A stretch of DNA of 64,000 nucleotides, from contig NZ_PUIP01000002.1 in assembly GCF_002968015.1 (NCBI RefSeq), forward strand, positions 248,001 to 312,000, in the 5' to 3' direction. The position numbers and the translations under genes are program-made. Each line of letters begins with the position of its first letter. Position 1 is the stretch's first letter. Below, piece after piece: positions 38,338 through 48,292 of this stretch. This stretch comes from Massilia phosphatilytica (GTDB lineage Bacteria > Pseudomonadota > Gammaproteobacteria > Burkholderiales > Burkholderiaceae_D). The notes beneath the pieces were generated by a model. It did not search any database. It saw only the letters and a program-made list of their open reading frames with translations, and had not been told where the DNA came from.

Positions 38338-39774
38338 CTGCTTCGGCAAGCCACCGAGCAGCGCCGCCAGCTTGGGCTTCGGCTTGCTCGATGCGGCCGG
38401 TGCTGGCGTGTCCTTGCGCGGGGTCGCCGCCGGTTCGTACGGCTTGAGGAACCACGGATCGATCTTCTCACGGCGCGGCGGGCCGAAGCTGCGCGGACCG
38501 CGGTCGGGACGCTCCGTGCGCTCGGGGCGCGGGCTGTCCGTCTCGCGGCGGCCGCCGCGGCGCTCGGCCGGGCGCTCGCCGCCGCGCGACGGCATGAAGC
38601 CCGTCAGTTCGCCGCGCGTGATGGTCTGCTTGATCAGCTTCTCGATGTCGACCAGCAGGCGCTCGTCCTTGTCCGAATACACGGACAGCGCGTCGCCCGT
38701 GGCGCCGGCGCGGCCCGTGCGGCCGATGCGGTGCACGTAGTCCTCGGCGTTGTAAGGCAGGTCGTAGTTGATCACGCAGGGCAGATCGGTGATGTCGAGG
38801 CCGCGCGCCGCGACGTCGGTCGCGACGAGCACGTCGATCTCGCCGTTCTTGAAGGCGTCGAGCGCGGCGATGCGTTCCTGCTGCGTCTTGTCGCCGTGGA
38901 TGGCGGACGCCTTGATGCCGGCCTGCTCGAGGTAACGCGCCAGGCGCGAGGCGCCGATCTTGGTGTTCGAGAACACGAGGACCTGCTTCAGGTCGCGCGA
39001 TCGGATCAGGTGCTCGACGACGTTGCGCTTCTGCTCTTCGTCGACCTTGTACAGCACCTGGGTGATGGCCGTGTTGGTGGCGTTGCTGCGCGCGACTTCG
39101 ATCAGCAGGGGCTCGTTCAGGAAGCTGGCCGCCAGCTTCTTGATCTCGGGCGAGAACGTGGCCGAGAACATCAGGTTCTGGCGCTTCTTCGGCAGCAGGT
39201 TGATGATGCGCTGCAGGTCCGGCAGGAAGCCCATGTCGAGCATGCGGTCGGCTTCGTCCATCACGAGCATCTGGACCTGGGCCAGGCTGATGTTCTTCTG
39301 CTCCACGTGGTCGAGCAGGCGGCCCGGGGTGGCGATGACGATCTCGACGCCGCGGCGCAGGATCTCGGTCTGCGGCTTCATGTCCATGCCGCCGAAGACG
39401 ACGGTGGAGCGCAGCGGCGTGTGCTGGGCATAGGCCTTGACGTTCTCGGCGACCTGGATCGCCAGTTCGCGCGTCGGCGTCAGCACGAGGGCGCGCACGG
39501 CATGGCGCGCGGGCGACATGCTCGTGTTGGCATGCGGGAGCAGCAGCTGGATGATCGGCAGCGAGAAGCCCGCCGTCTTGCCGGTGCCGGTCTGGGCCGC
39601 GCCCATGACGTCGCGGCCCTGCAGGACGACGGGGATCGCCTTGGCCTGGATCGGGGTCGGATGGACATAGCCCTGGTCCGACAGCGCACGCTGGATCTCA
39701 GGCGCGAGGCCGAAATCGGCGAAGCGCACGGTCGGCGCGCCGCCATCTTCAATGGTGGTCGGTGTTTCAGACAT
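38335..39774 (-). CDS. rhlE: DEAD-box ATP-dependent RNA helicase RhlE
   Basis: 479 aa. Q-motif 'FADFGLAPEIQRAL' (18-31), Walker A 'AQTGTGKT' (60-67), 'DEAD' (173-176), 'SAT' (204-206), and 'HRIGRTGRAG' in the second RecA domain. The C-terminal 100 residues are Arg/Pro/Lys-rich, typical of RhlE-type RNA-binding tails. Acts in RNA remodelling, ribosome assembly or mRNA turnover. Convergent with the LOV kinase across the palindrome. Confidence 0.92.
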   Translation of the reverse strand: MSETPTTIEDGGAPTVRFADFGLAPEIQRALSDQGYVHPTPIQAKAIPVVLQGRDVMGAAQTGTGKTAGFSLPIIQLLLPHANTSMSPARHAVRALVLTPTRELAIQVAENVKAYAQHTPLRSTVVFGGMDMKPQTEILRRGVEIVIATPGRLLDHVEQKNISLAQVQMLVMDEADRMLDMGFLPDLQRIINLLPKKRQNLMFSATFSPEIKKLAASFLNEPLLIEVARSNATNTAITQVLYKVDEEQKRNVVEHLIRSRDLKQVLVFSNTKIGASRLARYLEQAGIKASAIHGDKTQQERIAALDAFKNGEIDVLVATDVAARGLDITDLPCVINYDLPYNAEDYVHRIGRTGRAGATGDALSVYSDKDERLLVDIEKLIKQTITRGELTGFMPSRGGERPAERRGGRRETDSPRPERTERPDRGPRSFGPPRREKIDPWFLKPYEPAATPRKDTPAPAASSKPKPKLAALLGGLPKQ

Positions 39775-40060
39775 GTTTTCTTTCGGGCAGTGAATCGTTG
39801 CGTTCTACGGCCGGGCTGCTGCCTGGGAGGGCCAACGCGGGAAAACCGGGGTGACGGGACGCGCCTCGCGCGGGGCTTGGCCGGGAGCGGCGGCTTTGGC
39901 TGACGTAGAGAATCTAAATCGCGCTCAAGGTTACCTCAAATCGTACCCCCTGTATATGAAATCCGCGTTTTTACCTACCTTTACGCGCCTTTACAGCTTT
40001 AAATCCCTTGCCGGACCGATAATTCTTTGGATATATCGTTCATTAAATTAAGGATCCAGC
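39775..40060. other. AT-rich intergenic region between rhlE and EF-hand gene
   Basis: 286 bp holding the divergent promoters of both genes. A TTGCCG (40008-40013) and TATATC (40032-40037) with an 18-bp spacer is a weak plus-strand promoter candidate; AAGGA precedes the EF-hand ATG. No coding sequence is supported. Confidence 0.4.
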
Positions 40061-40645
40061 ATGGTAGCGAGCATCAGCGGTGGCCTGTCGACGTGGACCG
40101 ATTCGGTCTTTTCCAAACTCGATACGAAGAACCAGGGCTACATCGAAAAAAGCGACCTGCAGAGCGCGCTCTCGGCGACGGACAATGACGGCGGCATGCA
40201 GTCGGGCGACATCGACGATGCCTTCGGCGCCCTCGACGGCGATGGCGACGGCAAGGTCACCAAGAGCGAGCTCACGGATGCGATGACGAAGCTGTCCGAC
40301 CAGCTCAACGCCCAGTTCGATGCGTCGCGCGTGAACGGCGGCGGCATGCGGCCCGACGGTCCCCCGCCGGGTCCGCCGCCGGGCGGTACGGGCGGTGCGG
40401 GCTCGACCGAATCGACCGAATCGACCGAACCGGCCGACACCAACGGCGACGGCACCGTCAGCGCCCAGGAACAGGTGGCGTACGACACGCAGCAGGCCAG
40501 CGAGTCGGACGGCGGCCAGACGGCCAGGGCACGCCACGAGCGCGATCCGATGCGTGACTTCGCCCATGCGCTGCAATTGTTGAAGGCGTATTCGGACGAC
40601 AGCGACACGTCCACGACCAACAGCAGCGTCAGCGTCGAAGCCTGA
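40061..40645 (+). CDS. EF-hand calcium-binding protein
   Basis: 194 aa with no signal peptide. Canonical or near-canonical EF-hand loops are seen at 'DGDGDGKVTKSE' (about 59-70) and 'DTNGDGTVSAQE' (about 125-136), with a degenerate one near 'DTKNQGYIEKSD'. A Pro/Gly-rich, then Thr/Glu/Ser-rich linker (about 98-122) separates them. Calcium buffering or sensing is expected. It ends three bases before the convergent LON-domain gene. The repeated 'STE' codons in the linker look like a small slippage-prone tract. Confidence 0.85.
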   Translation: MVASISGGLSTWTDSVFSKLDTKNQGYIEKSDLQSALSATDNDGGMQSGDIDDAFGALDGDGDGKVTKSELTDAMTKLSDQLNAQFDASRVNGGGMRPDGPPPGPPPGGTGGAGSTESTESTEPADTNGDGTVSAQEQVAYDTQQASESDGGQTARARHERDPMRDFAHALQLLKAYSDDSDTSTTNSSVSVEA

Positions 40646-40648
40646 GAT

Positions 40649-41266
40649 TCAGGACGTGATCAATCCGTGCTCGTCGAGCACGTCATGCAGCAATTCCAGC
40701 CGGATCATCGGATTGTCGAGCATGAGCATGCTCTGCTTCTGGTGATTGGGCAGCGGCAGCAGCTCGCACCAGCGGTTGGCGACCCAGCCGCAATCGTCCA
40801 GGCGGAACGGGGGCTGCACGGGCCAGCGGCTTTGCGGCACGTCGTGCAGCGATGCCAGCACGCGGTCGAGCGCGTCGGCCGCGCCTTTCAGGTCGGACGG
40901 GATGCGCACGATGTGGTCATCTTCCAGCAGTTCCGCCTCGGCCATCCACAGGCCATTCGCGCGGCGCTCGCTTTCCAGGACGTGAAAACGCGCACCGCCG
41001 CGGCACACTACCTGCAGCAGGCCCGGCGTGGATGCCGTCGTGTCCTGCACGGAGGCCAGCGTGCCCGCGAGCGCGAACTTTTCCTGTCCCTGCGGGGTGC
41101 GCACTTCCTGGCCGTGGGTCAGCAGCACGACCCCGAACGGCTGGTCCTCCGTCAGGCAATGGCTGATCATGTCGAGGTAGCGTACCTCAAAGATCTGTAG
41201 CGGCAGCACGCCATCCGGAAACAGGACCGTACTGAGCGGGAACAGGGGTAACGTGATCGTGGCCAT
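40649..41266 (-). CDS. LON peptidase substrate-binding-domain protein
   Basis: 205 aa from the ATG at 41266 (MATITLPLFPLSTVLFPDG). It consists of the Lon N-terminal (PUA-like) domain only: 'FPDGVLPLQIFEVRYLDMI' is the classic opening. There is no AAA or protease domain. Such stand-alone proteins are widespread in proteobacteria; function unknown, presumed peptide or substrate recognition. Confidence 0.9.
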   Translation of the reverse strand: MATITLPLFPLSTVLFPDGVLPLQIFEVRYLDMISHCLTEDQPFGVVLLTHGQEVRTPQGQEKFALAGTLASVQDTTASTPGLLQVVCRGGARFHVLESERRANGLWMAEAELLEDDHIVRIPSDLKGAADALDRVLASLHDVPQSRWPVQPPFRLDDCGWVANRWCELLPLPNHQKQSMLMLDNPMIRLELLHDVLDEHGLITS

Positions 41267-41317
41267 GCGCGCATGATGACAGATTCGCCGCGCGGGACGG
41301 AGCACGATTGCACGCCA

Positions 41318-41791
41318 TTAGTCGCCCGGCGCTTCGATCGGCAACGTGCGTACGGCGTCGACCAGGACGCGCAGGCGCCACCCCAGGCGCGCCCAGCCGG
41401 GATCGGGATGATTCCCCACCCGTACCGTGACGACATGGCCCGGCGCGGCATCGCAGGCGTACACGTAATCGCCGGCCTGCTCGAACGGCAGGCGGAACGC
41501 ATGCCCCGGCAGCACGAGCACCTGGCCGAACACGTGCGGCGCGATGTCGCGGTTATGCAGCAGCAGGACGTCGCGCACGCCCAGCGTCAGGCGCACCTCG
41601 GCCGGCACCAGCCCGGCATGCTCGCCGCGCAGGACGGCGGCGCCGCGCGGGAACACGAAGGTGCGCTCGCGCGTCGGGTAACGCACGGGCGCGAGCGCGG
41701 CCCACAGCAGGACGGCGACGAGGGCCAGCGCGGCGCCCCAGCGCACGCGTTGCAGCAGGCTCATCGTGGAGAGGTGGAAAGGCATGGGCAT
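41318..41791 (-). CDS. Membrane-anchored cupredoxin-like protein
   Basis: 157 aa. An N-terminal signal anchor (about 12-32) precedes a small beta domain with 'RDIAPHVFGQVLVLPG' and 'YVYACDAAPGHVVTV', in which a His and a Cys-x5-His resemble a type 1 or related copper site. A Met ligand is not obvious. Whether it binds copper is unproven. The start is uncertain: ATGs at 41791, 41785 and 41764 are in frame and none has a strong ribosome site. Confidence 0.6.
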   Translation of the reverse strand: MPMPFHLSTMSLLQRVRWGAALALVAVLLWAALAPVRYPTRERTFVFPRGAAVLRGEHAGLVPAEVRLTLGVRDVLLLHNRDIAPHVFGQVLVLPGHAFRLPFEQAGDYVYACDAAPGHVVTVRVGNHPDPGWARLGWRLRVLVDAVRTLPIEAPGD

Positions 41792-41944
41792 GGCGTAAAA
41801 CGCTCATTGTAGCCCGACGGTATGCCGCCCTGTTGTGCGCCGATTCCGTCCGTACACCGGTATCCTGTACAGGACGGCGCACTTGCCCTGTCGGCAACGG
41901 ACCATTGCCACCTTTTCCCTTGTCGAGTACAGCGTACTGCATTC

Positions 41945-44230
41945 ATGCCGCGTCCAGACCCATCGCCCATTCCATCCGCCCGCGCCTCGCCGCGCAGCCC
42001 GGTCCACCTTCCCCTGCTCCTGGCCGCGCTCGCGTTCCTCGCCGCGTTGATCGTCACCTTCATGGTGACCGGCAACGCGCAGCGGACCGCGGCGGGCGAG
42101 CTGGCGGGCAATTTCAATTTCCGTGCGCGCGACCTGGCCGCCAACATCGACCGGCGCATGGACGTCTACGAGGAAGTGCTGCTGGCCACGTGCGGCTTCC
42201 TGCGCGGCTCGGTCGAGGTCGACCGCACCGCGTTCGCCGAGTACTACGAGCTGCTGCGCCTGAACGAACGCTTTCCCGGCATCGAGGCACTGGGCATCGC
42301 CGTGATCATCCCGCCCGGCCGGCTCGACGCGCACGTCGCGGCCATGCGCGCGGAAGGCTTTCGCGACTATGCCGTCAAGCCGCCCGGGCCGCGTCCCGTG
42401 ATCACGTCGATCACCCGCATCGAACCCTTCTCGGGGCGCAACCTGCGTGCCTTCGGCTACGACATGTTCAGCGAGCCGGCACGGCGCGCGGCGATGGAAC
42501 GGGCGCGCGATACCGGAAACGCGGTCGCCACCGGCAAGGTGGTGCTGGTGCAGGAAGGCGGCAACGGCGGCCAGCCCGGCTTCCTGATGTACGTGCCGGT
42601 GTACGAGGCCGGCCTGACGCACGACTCGCTCCTGGCCCGGCGCGCCGCCATCATCGGCTGGGTGTATGCGCCGTTCCGCATGAACGACCTGATGCGCGGC
42701 CTGGGCGGCGAGCACGCGGACGACCTGCAGGTCGAGATCTACGACGGCCTGGCACCGACCGCCGACGCCCTGCTCTACCGGTCTTCGCGTGGCGGTCCCG
42801 CCGGCCGCAAGCCGCTGCTGAGCTACCAGACGACGGTCGACAGTGCCGGCCGTACGTGGACCATCGTCGTGCATTCGGCGCCGGGCATGGAAGGGGCGCT
42901 CGACCGCCGCACGACGATCGCGATCGCGCTCACCGGCGTCGGCCTGGGCATGCTGCTGGCGCTCGTCGTGTGGCTGCTGGCCTCCGAGCGGCGCCGCGCG
43001 CTGCAGCTGGCGCAGGGAATGACAGTGGAACTGCGCACCTCGCGCGACCGCATCGACGCCGAACGCGAGCGCGTGCGCCTGATCCTGCAGACCGCGTACG
43101 ACGCCTTCATCGCGATCGCACCGGACGGCCGCATCACGGACTGGAACCTGCAGGCCAGCAAGCTGTTCGGCTGGCGCGAGGACGAGGCGGTCGGGCACGA
43201 CGTGCTCGACCTGCTGGTCCCTGCGCCGGGGCGCGGGGAGTGGCGCGACTGCCTGGCGCAGTTCGCGCAGAGCGGCGCCTGCGCGAAGCTGACGGGCCCC
43301 ACGGAAGCGATGGCGCTGACACGCGACGGCCACGAGATTCCGGTGGAGGTCGCGATCACGCCGCTGGCAACGCGGCAAGGCTACGGCGTCACGGCATTCG
43401 TGCGCGACATCCGCCCACGCAAGGAAACGGCGGAACGCGAGCAGCAGCGCCAGCAGCGGCTGGAGGAAGCGCGCGCCGCGCTGCTGCGCTCGCAGAAGCT
43501 GGAGGCCGTCGGCAAGCTGACGGGCGGCGTGGCGCACGACTTCAACAACATCCTGCACATCATCAGCGCCAACGTCCAGCTGATGCTGCGCAGCGACGAC
43601 AACGGGCGCAAGCGCCTCCTGAACATCCTCGACGCGGTCGAACGGGGCAAGAAGCTGGCCGCCCAGCTGCTCGCCTTCGCGCGCCGCCAGCCGCTGCACC
43701 CGAGCGTCGTCAACCTGGCGCAGCTCATCGAACGCATGGACACGCTGCTGCACCGCGCCGTCGGCGACAGCGTCGCGATCCGATTGACCATCGCGCCCGA
43801 CCTGTGGAACGTCCTCGTCGACCCGAACCAGCTGGAGAACGTGCTGCTGAATCTCGTGATCAACGCGCGCGACGCGATGGAGGGCGGCGGCAATGTCACC
43901 ATCACGCTGGCCAACATGACGATCGACCCGGCCGACCAGCTGGCCTACCCGGGCATCCGTCCCGGCGAATTCGTCACGATCGCCGTCAGCGACACGGGCA
44001 GCGGCATGCCCGCCGACGTGATGGAGCGGGCCTTCGAGCCGTTCTTCACGACCAAGCCCGAGGGCAAGGGCACGGGCCTGGGCCTGTCGATGGCGCACGG
44101 CTTCGTCAAGCAGAGCGGCGGCCATATCCGGCTCGCGAGCAGGGAGGGCGAAGGCACGACCGTGACGATCTACCTGCCGCGCGCCCTGCAGGACACGCCC
44201 GATCCCGCCTTCCTGCCCGTGCCGCATTGA
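41945..44230 (+). CDS. CHASE-PAS sensor histidine kinase
   Basis: 761 aa from the ATG at 41945. One membrane helix (about 20-42), a periplasmic CHASE domain (about 80-280: 'FPGIEALGIAVIIPP', 'RRAAIIGWVYAPFRM'), a second helix (about 325-345), a PAS domain ('YDAFIAIAPDGRITDWN'), then a kinase with 'TGGVAHDFNNILHII' (phospho-His), 'NLVINARDAM' and 'GTGLGLSMAHG'. No receiver domain and no adjacent response regulator, so an orphan. CHASE domains bind small molecules such as adenine derivatives in plants; the ligand is unknown here. Confidence 0.92.
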   Translation: MPRPDPSPIPSARASPRSPVHLPLLLAALAFLAALIVTFMVTGNAQRTAAGELAGNFNFRARDLAANIDRRMDVYEEVLLATCGFLRGSVEVDRTAFAEYYELLRLNERFPGIEALGIAVIIPPGRLDAHVAAMRAEGFRDYAVKPPGPRPVITSITRIEPFSGRNLRAFGYDMFSEPARRAAMERARDTGNAVATGKVVLVQEGGNGGQPGFLMYVPVYEAGLTHDSLLARRAAIIGWVYAPFRMNDLMRGLGGEHADDLQVEIYDGLAPTADALLYRSSRGGPAGRKPLLSYQTTVDSAGRTWTIVVHSAPGMEGALDRRTTIAIALTGVGLGMLLALVVWLLASERRRALQLAQGMTVELRTSRDRIDAERERVRLILQTAYDAFIAIAPDGRITDWNLQASKLFGWREDEAVGHDVLDLLVPAPGRGEWRDCLAQFAQSGACAKLTGPTEAMALTRDGHEIPVEVAITPLATRQGYGVTAFVRDIRPRKETAEREQQRQQRLEEARAALLRSQKLEAVGKLTGGVAHDFNNILHIISANVQLMLRSDDNGRKRLLNILDAVERGKKLAAQLLAFARRQPLHPSVVNLAQLIERMDTLLHRAVGDSVAIRLTIAPDLWNVLVDPNQLENVLLNLVINARDAMEGGGNVTITLANMTIDPADQLAYPGIRPGEFVTIAVSDTGSGMPADVMERAFEPFFTTKPEGKGTGLGLSMAHGFVKQSGGHIRLASREGEGTTVTIYLPRALQDTPDPAFLPVPH

Positions 44231-44261
44231 GCATCAAGTATCACCCACCGCAGGAGATTGT

Positions 44262-45545
44262 TTGAGCAATACCGACCACCATCAAGCCGACGCCCTCGAC
44301 GCCGTACCGCGCGCCCCGGGCTTCGACAACTCGATCGCCTTCCTCGCCGAAGGCTACGAGTTCATGCCGCGCCGTTACGCGGCACTGGGCAGCGACACGT
44401 TCGCGACCCGCCTGATGCTGCAGCGCGTGCTGTGCGTGCGCGGCGAGGACGCGGGCCGCATGTTTTATCAACCCGGCCGCTTCACGCGTCGCCACGCGCT
44501 GCCGGCGACGACGCTGGCCCTGCTGCAGGACTTCGGCAGCGTCATGGCGCTGGACGGCGAAGCGCACAAGAAGCGCAAGGCCATGCTGATGTCGCTGTTC
44601 GGGCCCCTGGAGCGGCAGCGCCTCGTCGGCCTGGCCGCAGCGGAATGGCGCACGCGCTTCGCGCAATGGAAGGGCAAGCCGCAGGTCGTCGTGCACGACG
44701 CCGCGCAGGAAGTGCTGTGCCGCGCCGTGTGCCACTGGGCCGGGATTCCGGTCAGCGCGGAGGACGCGCAGGAGCGCACGCGCGAATTCGCGCGGATGAT
44801 CGCCGGCGCCGGTTCGGCCGGCCCGCGCAACTGGCGCGGCCACCTCGCCCGCGTCCGCACCGAGCAATGGGCCCGCGCCCTCGTCGACGCCGTGCGCGCC
44901 GGCCAGGTCCAGCCGCCGTTCGACAGTCCGCTGAACGTGATCGCGCGCCACCGCGACGCCGACGGTGAACTCATGCACCGCAAGCACGCGGGCGTGGAAC
45001 TCATCAACCTGCTGCGCCCGACGGTGGCCGTGGCGCGCTACATCGTCTTCGGCCTGCTCGCGCTGCACGCACACCCGCAATGCCGCGCCCGCATCGCCTC
45101 AGGCGACGATGCGTACGCGACATGGTTCATGCAGGAAGTGAGGCGCTACTATCCGTTCATCCCGGCGATGGGCGGCCGCGCCCTCCACGCCTTCGACTGG
45201 CACGGGATGCATGTGAAGAAGGGGACGTGGGTGCTGTTCGACCTGTACGGCACGAACCACCATCCGGCGATCTGGGGCGACCCCGAGGTGTTCCGGCCGG
45301 AGCGCTTCGACCGCTGGCAGAGCAGCGGCTTCGATTTCGTGCCGCACGGCGGCGGCGACCATTACTCGGGCCACCGCTGCCCGGGCGAATTCGTCACCGG
45401 CGACCTGGTGAAGTCGGCCCTGCAGCTGTTCGCCGGCGAGATCGCCTACGACGTGCCGCCGCAGGACCTGACGGTCGGCATGCGCCGGATTCCGACCTTG
45501 CCGGCGAGCGGGTTCGTGATCAAGAACGTACGCGCGGCCGATTAG
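44262..45545 (+). CDS. Cytochrome P450, CYP152 fatty-acid peroxygenase type
   Basis: 427 aa from a TTG preceded by AGGAG at 5 bp. The haem-binding loop is 'PHGGGDHYSGHRCPGE' with ligand Cys373, and the distal I-helix has 'LLRPTVAV' with Arg252-Pro253. That Arg-Pro pair replaces the usual acid-alcohol pair and is diagnostic of CYP152 enzymes, where Arg binds the fatty-acid carboxylate and H2O2 serves as oxidant (alpha/beta-hydroxylation or decarboxylation). 'EVRRYYPFIPAMGGRA' holds the ExxR. No redox partners are adjacent, as expected for a peroxygenase. Confidence 0.93.
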   Translation: MSNTDHHQADALDAVPRAPGFDNSIAFLAEGYEFMPRRYAALGSDTFATRLMLQRVLCVRGEDAGRMFYQPGRFTRRHALPATTLALLQDFGSVMALDGEAHKKRKAMLMSLFGPLERQRLVGLAAAEWRTRFAQWKGKPQVVVHDAAQEVLCRAVCHWAGIPVSAEDAQERTREFARMIAGAGSAGPRNWRGHLARVRTEQWARALVDAVRAGQVQPPFDSPLNVIARHRDADGELMHRKHAGVELINLLRPTVAVARYIVFGLLALHAHPQCRARIASGDDAYATWFMQEVRRYYPFIPAMGGRALHAFDWHGMHVKKGTWVLFDLYGTNHHPAIWGDPEVFRPERFDRWQSSGFDFVPHGGGDHYSGHRCPGEFVTGDLVKSALQLFAGEIAYDVPPQDLTVGMRRIPTLPASGFVIKNVRAAD

Positions 45546-45997
45546 CGGACCAGGTGCCCGTTCAGCACGCGCACGTGTTCGCCGTTGCGGAAGCGCGGCG
45601 CGCCCTTCTCCGTGAAGGTGCGGTAACCGCCGGCCGCCATCTTCACGCGCACGTCCGTATAGGGTTCCGCCTTCATGTTGCGCTCGATGCGGTTGCCGGC
45701 ATAGGCACCGCCCACCGCGCCCGCCACCGTGGCCAGGGTGCGGCCGCGGCCGCTGCCGACCTGGTTGCCCAGCAGGCCGCCGACGACGGCACCACCCACG
45801 CCACCGACGCCGCTGGCACGCTCGGGTTCACGGTTGTACGTATGGTTCGAGACGACCGTGCCGCAGTTGCGGCATTGCGCTTCGGCGCGCGCATGGTGGT
45901 CGGGTGCGGCCTGGGCCGCGAATGGCGCGGCACTGGCGGCGAGAACGGCTGCGACGAGCGCGGCACGGGCGGTCAGACGGATCGAAAATGGTTGCAT
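45542..45997 (-). CDS. Glycine-zipper 2TM domain protein, exported
   Basis: 151 aa from the ATG at 45997, preceded by AAGGGGAA. Signal peptide (cleavage near 'PFAAQAAPD'), a Cys-x2-Cys ('QCRNCGTV'), then a Gly-zipper ('GGVGGAVVGGLLGNQVGSG', 'VAGAVGGAYAGNRIE') as in SlyB/OsmB-like proteins. Such proteins insert into or stabilise envelope membranes. The last four bases overlap the convergent P450 gene. Confidence 0.85.
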   Translation of the reverse strand: MQPFSIRLTARAALVAAVLAASAAPFAAQAAPDHHARAEAQCRNCGTVVSNHTYNREPERASGVGGVGGAVVGGLLGNQVGSGRGRTLATVAGAVGGAYAGNRIERNMKAEPYTDVRVKMAAGGYRTFTEKGAPRFRNGEHVRVLNGHLVR

Positions 45998-46113
45998 GGC
46001 ATTCCCCTTACATATCGTTGTAACAAACATGTGCATAGAGTAACGGTCATGCCCAACACTGGAAAGACTTAAACGGTATCAATTGCAAGTGAGTGTAACC
46101 GCCCACTTTTGGT

Positions 46114-46130
46114 GCAATATCGAATATTGC
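46114..46130. repeat. Perfect 17-bp palindrome upstream of TonB receptor operon
   Basis: GCAATAT-CGA-ATATTGC, a perfect inverted repeat in the AT-rich 247-bp divergent intergenic region between the glycine-zipper gene and the TonB receptor. A TATAAA (46135-46140) follows within 5 bp. Its form fits an operator for a dimeric repressor; no cognate regulator is adjacent. Confidence 0.5.
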
Positions 46131-46244
46131 TCGCTATAAATACGCTATTCTGTCTTTTCGATGCAACTTTTCGGTGCCACATTGCGAAAGTTTCTCTATA
46201 GTACCGACATGTGATTATTTGAAACAATTTACAGGAGACGGGGC

Positions 46245-48290
46245 GTGACTGCCGGCCTTCGTCATCCCATATCCGGATCCATGTCGCCACGTACCCTGTC
46301 CGTCATCGTATGCACCGCCATACTGGCCTGCCCCGCCGTGGCGCGGGCCGGCGCGGACACGGACACCGGCGACATCCGCACGCTGAGCACGATCCCCCTC
46401 GAGGAACTGATGCAGATGCGGTTCGTGACGGCCGCATCCAGATTCGCCCAGCCGATCAGCGATGCGCCATCGTCCGTGGTCGTGCTCACGACCTCCGACA
46501 TCCGCAACCATGGCTGGCGCACGCTGGCCGACGCGCTGGCCACGCTGCCCGGCCTGTACGTAACGAATGACCGCAACTACACGTACCTCGGCGCGCGCGG
46601 CTTTTTGCGTCCGGGCGACTACAACAGCCGGTTCCTGCTGCTGGTCGATGGCATGCGCATCAACGACGCCGTGTACGACCAGGCCCTCATCGGCACCGAG
46701 GGCCTGATCGACATGGACATGGTCAAGCGCATCGAATTCGTGCCCGGCCCCGGCTCGGCCGTGTATGGCTCGAACGCGCTGTTCGGCGTGATCAACGTCG
46801 TCACGCGCGACGGCAGCGGCCTGTCCGGCGTCCGGGGTGCCGTCACCGCGGCCGGCCAGGACGAGCGCAAGGCACGCGCCAGCTACGGCTGGCACGGCCA
46901 GAACGGCGCCGACCTGCTGGTCTCGGCCAGCGCCTTCAACCGCACGGGCGGCGACCTGTACTACCCGGAATTCGACACCCCGGAGACCAACAACGGCATT
47001 GCCCGGCACCTCGACTGGGACCGCGCCCAGAACTTCCTCGTCAAGGGCAGCATCCACGGCATCACGCTGTCGGCCAGCCACGTGGCCCGCACCAAGGGGG
47101 TCCCGACCGGGTCCTTCGGCGCCGTGTTCAACGCGCCGGACAGCACGCGCGACACCCAGACGAGCATCGGCATGGCGTGGAACGGCCAGCTCGCGCCGGC
47201 GCTGGCGTTCGCGGTCCAGCTGCAGTCGGGCCAGGCCGACTACCGGGGCCCCGGCTGGTATCCGGACGCCGCGGGCACGGCCCGCCTGAACATCGATGGC
47301 GCCCATGCGCACTGGTACGACGCCAGCGCACACGCGACCTTGACGAACCTGCCGCGCCAGAAGATCGTGATCGGCGCCGAGCTGGGACGCGATGCGCACC
47401 GCGACCAATACAACTACAACGAGCAGCCCTACGAATTGCTGCTGAACGACCACCGCGCCGCGCTGCGCCGCGCCGTGTTCGTGGAAGACGAGATCCGCCT
47501 GCCGGCCGGGTTCCTCGTCAACGCCGGCGTGCGCTACGACGACCGCGAAGACCCGGACATGCACCGCTTCAGCCCGCGCGTGGCCGTCGTGTACAAGGCG
47601 ACCCCGGGCGACACCGTCAAGCTGATCGCGGGCAGCGCCTTCCGCGCGGCCAACGCCTACGAGATGTACTACGCGCTGCCGGAGATGAGCGGCGGCTTGC
47701 TCCCCAACCCGAACCTGCGGCCGGAAAAGATCGCCACGCGCGAACTGGTGGTGGAACACGTCCTCGCGGGCGGCGGCCACGCCACGCTGTCCCTGTTCCG
47801 CTACGCGGTGGAGGACTTGATCAGCCAGCAGATCGACCCGGCCACGCGCATGCTCATCTTCCGCAACATCGACCATGCCGATGCCCGTGGCGTCGAGGCC
47901 GCGTTCGACCGCGACTTCGGTGCCGTGCGCCTGCGCGCCAGCTATTCCTGGCAACTGGCGCGCGGCACCGACGGCGCGCCCCTGATCGATTCGCCGCGCC
48001 ACCTGGCCAAGGCCAATCTCACGGCGCCGCTGGGCTGGCGCGGCGGCCGCGTCGGCGCCGAACTGCTGTGCAGCGGCAAACGCCTGGCCGACGAGGGCGC
48101 GGCCGGCGGCTACTGCGTCGCCAACGTCACGCTCTCCGCGCTGCGGTTGCTGCCGCGCACCGAGCTGTCGCTGAGTGCCTACAACGCCACCGGCAAGCAG
48201 TATGCCGACGTGGCCGGCCCCGCGTTCGTGCAGACCGCGCTCGCGCGCGAGGGCCGCACGCTGGCCGCGAAACTGGACTGGCGGTTCTGA
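46245..48290 (+). CDS. TonB-dependent outer-membrane receptor
   Basis: 681 aa from a GTG seven bases after AGGAG; an ATG at 46281 is an alternative. Signal peptide, plug domain ('[20 protein letters not shown]', '[18 protein letters not shown]') and a 22-strand barrel ending in Phe ('LAAKLDWRF'). Substrate unknown; B12 or siderophore signatures are not evident. Two bases upstream of a yfiR-like gene and a c-di-GMP enzyme gene, so uptake may feed a c-di-GMP switch. Confidence 0.9.
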   Translation: MTAGLRHPISGSMSPRTLSVIVCTAILACPAVARAGADTDTGDIRTLSTIPLEELMQMRFVTAASRFAQPISDAPSSVVVLTTSDIRNHGWRTLADALATLPGLYVTNDRNYTYLGARGFLRPGDYNSRFLLLVDGMRINDAVYDQALIGTEGLIDMDMVKRIEFVPGPGSAVYGSNALFGVINVVTRDGSGLSGVRGAVTAAGQDERKARASYGWHGQNGADLLVSASAFNRTGGDLYYPEFDTPETNNGIARHLDWDRAQNFLVKGSIHGITLSASHVARTKGVPTGSFGAVFNAPDSTRDTQTSIGMAWNGQLAPALAFAVQLQSGQADYRGPGWYPDAAGTARLNIDGAHAHWYDASAHATLTNLPRQKIVIGAELGRDAHRDQYNYNEQPYELLLNDHRAALRRAVFVEDEIRLPAGFLVNAGVRYDDREDPDMHRFSPRVAVVYKATPGDTVKLIAGSAFRAANAYEMYYALPEMSGGLLPNPNLRPEKIATRELVVEHVLAGGGHATLSLFRYAVEDLISQQIDPATRMLIFRNIDHADARGVEAAFDRDFGAVRLRASYSWQLARGTDGAPLIDSPRHLAKANLTAPLGWRGGRVGAELLCSGKRLADEGAAGGYCVANVTLSALRLLPRTELSLSAYNATGKQYADVAGPAFVQTALAREGRTLAAKLDWRF

Positions 48291-48292
48291 CG

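Noticed and set aside
39851..40051. Plus-strand frame of 66 codons between rhlE and the EF-hand gene
   Set aside because: Crosses AT-rich promoter DNA and has no start context.
40436..40500. CRISPR-like or other array at the EF-hand linker repeats
   Set aside because: The repeated triplets encode Ser-Thr-Glu in frame and are too short and irregular to be an array.
41804..44227. Long frames on both other strands within the CHASE histidine kinase
   Set aside because: No domain content; the kinase is intact with all its boxes.
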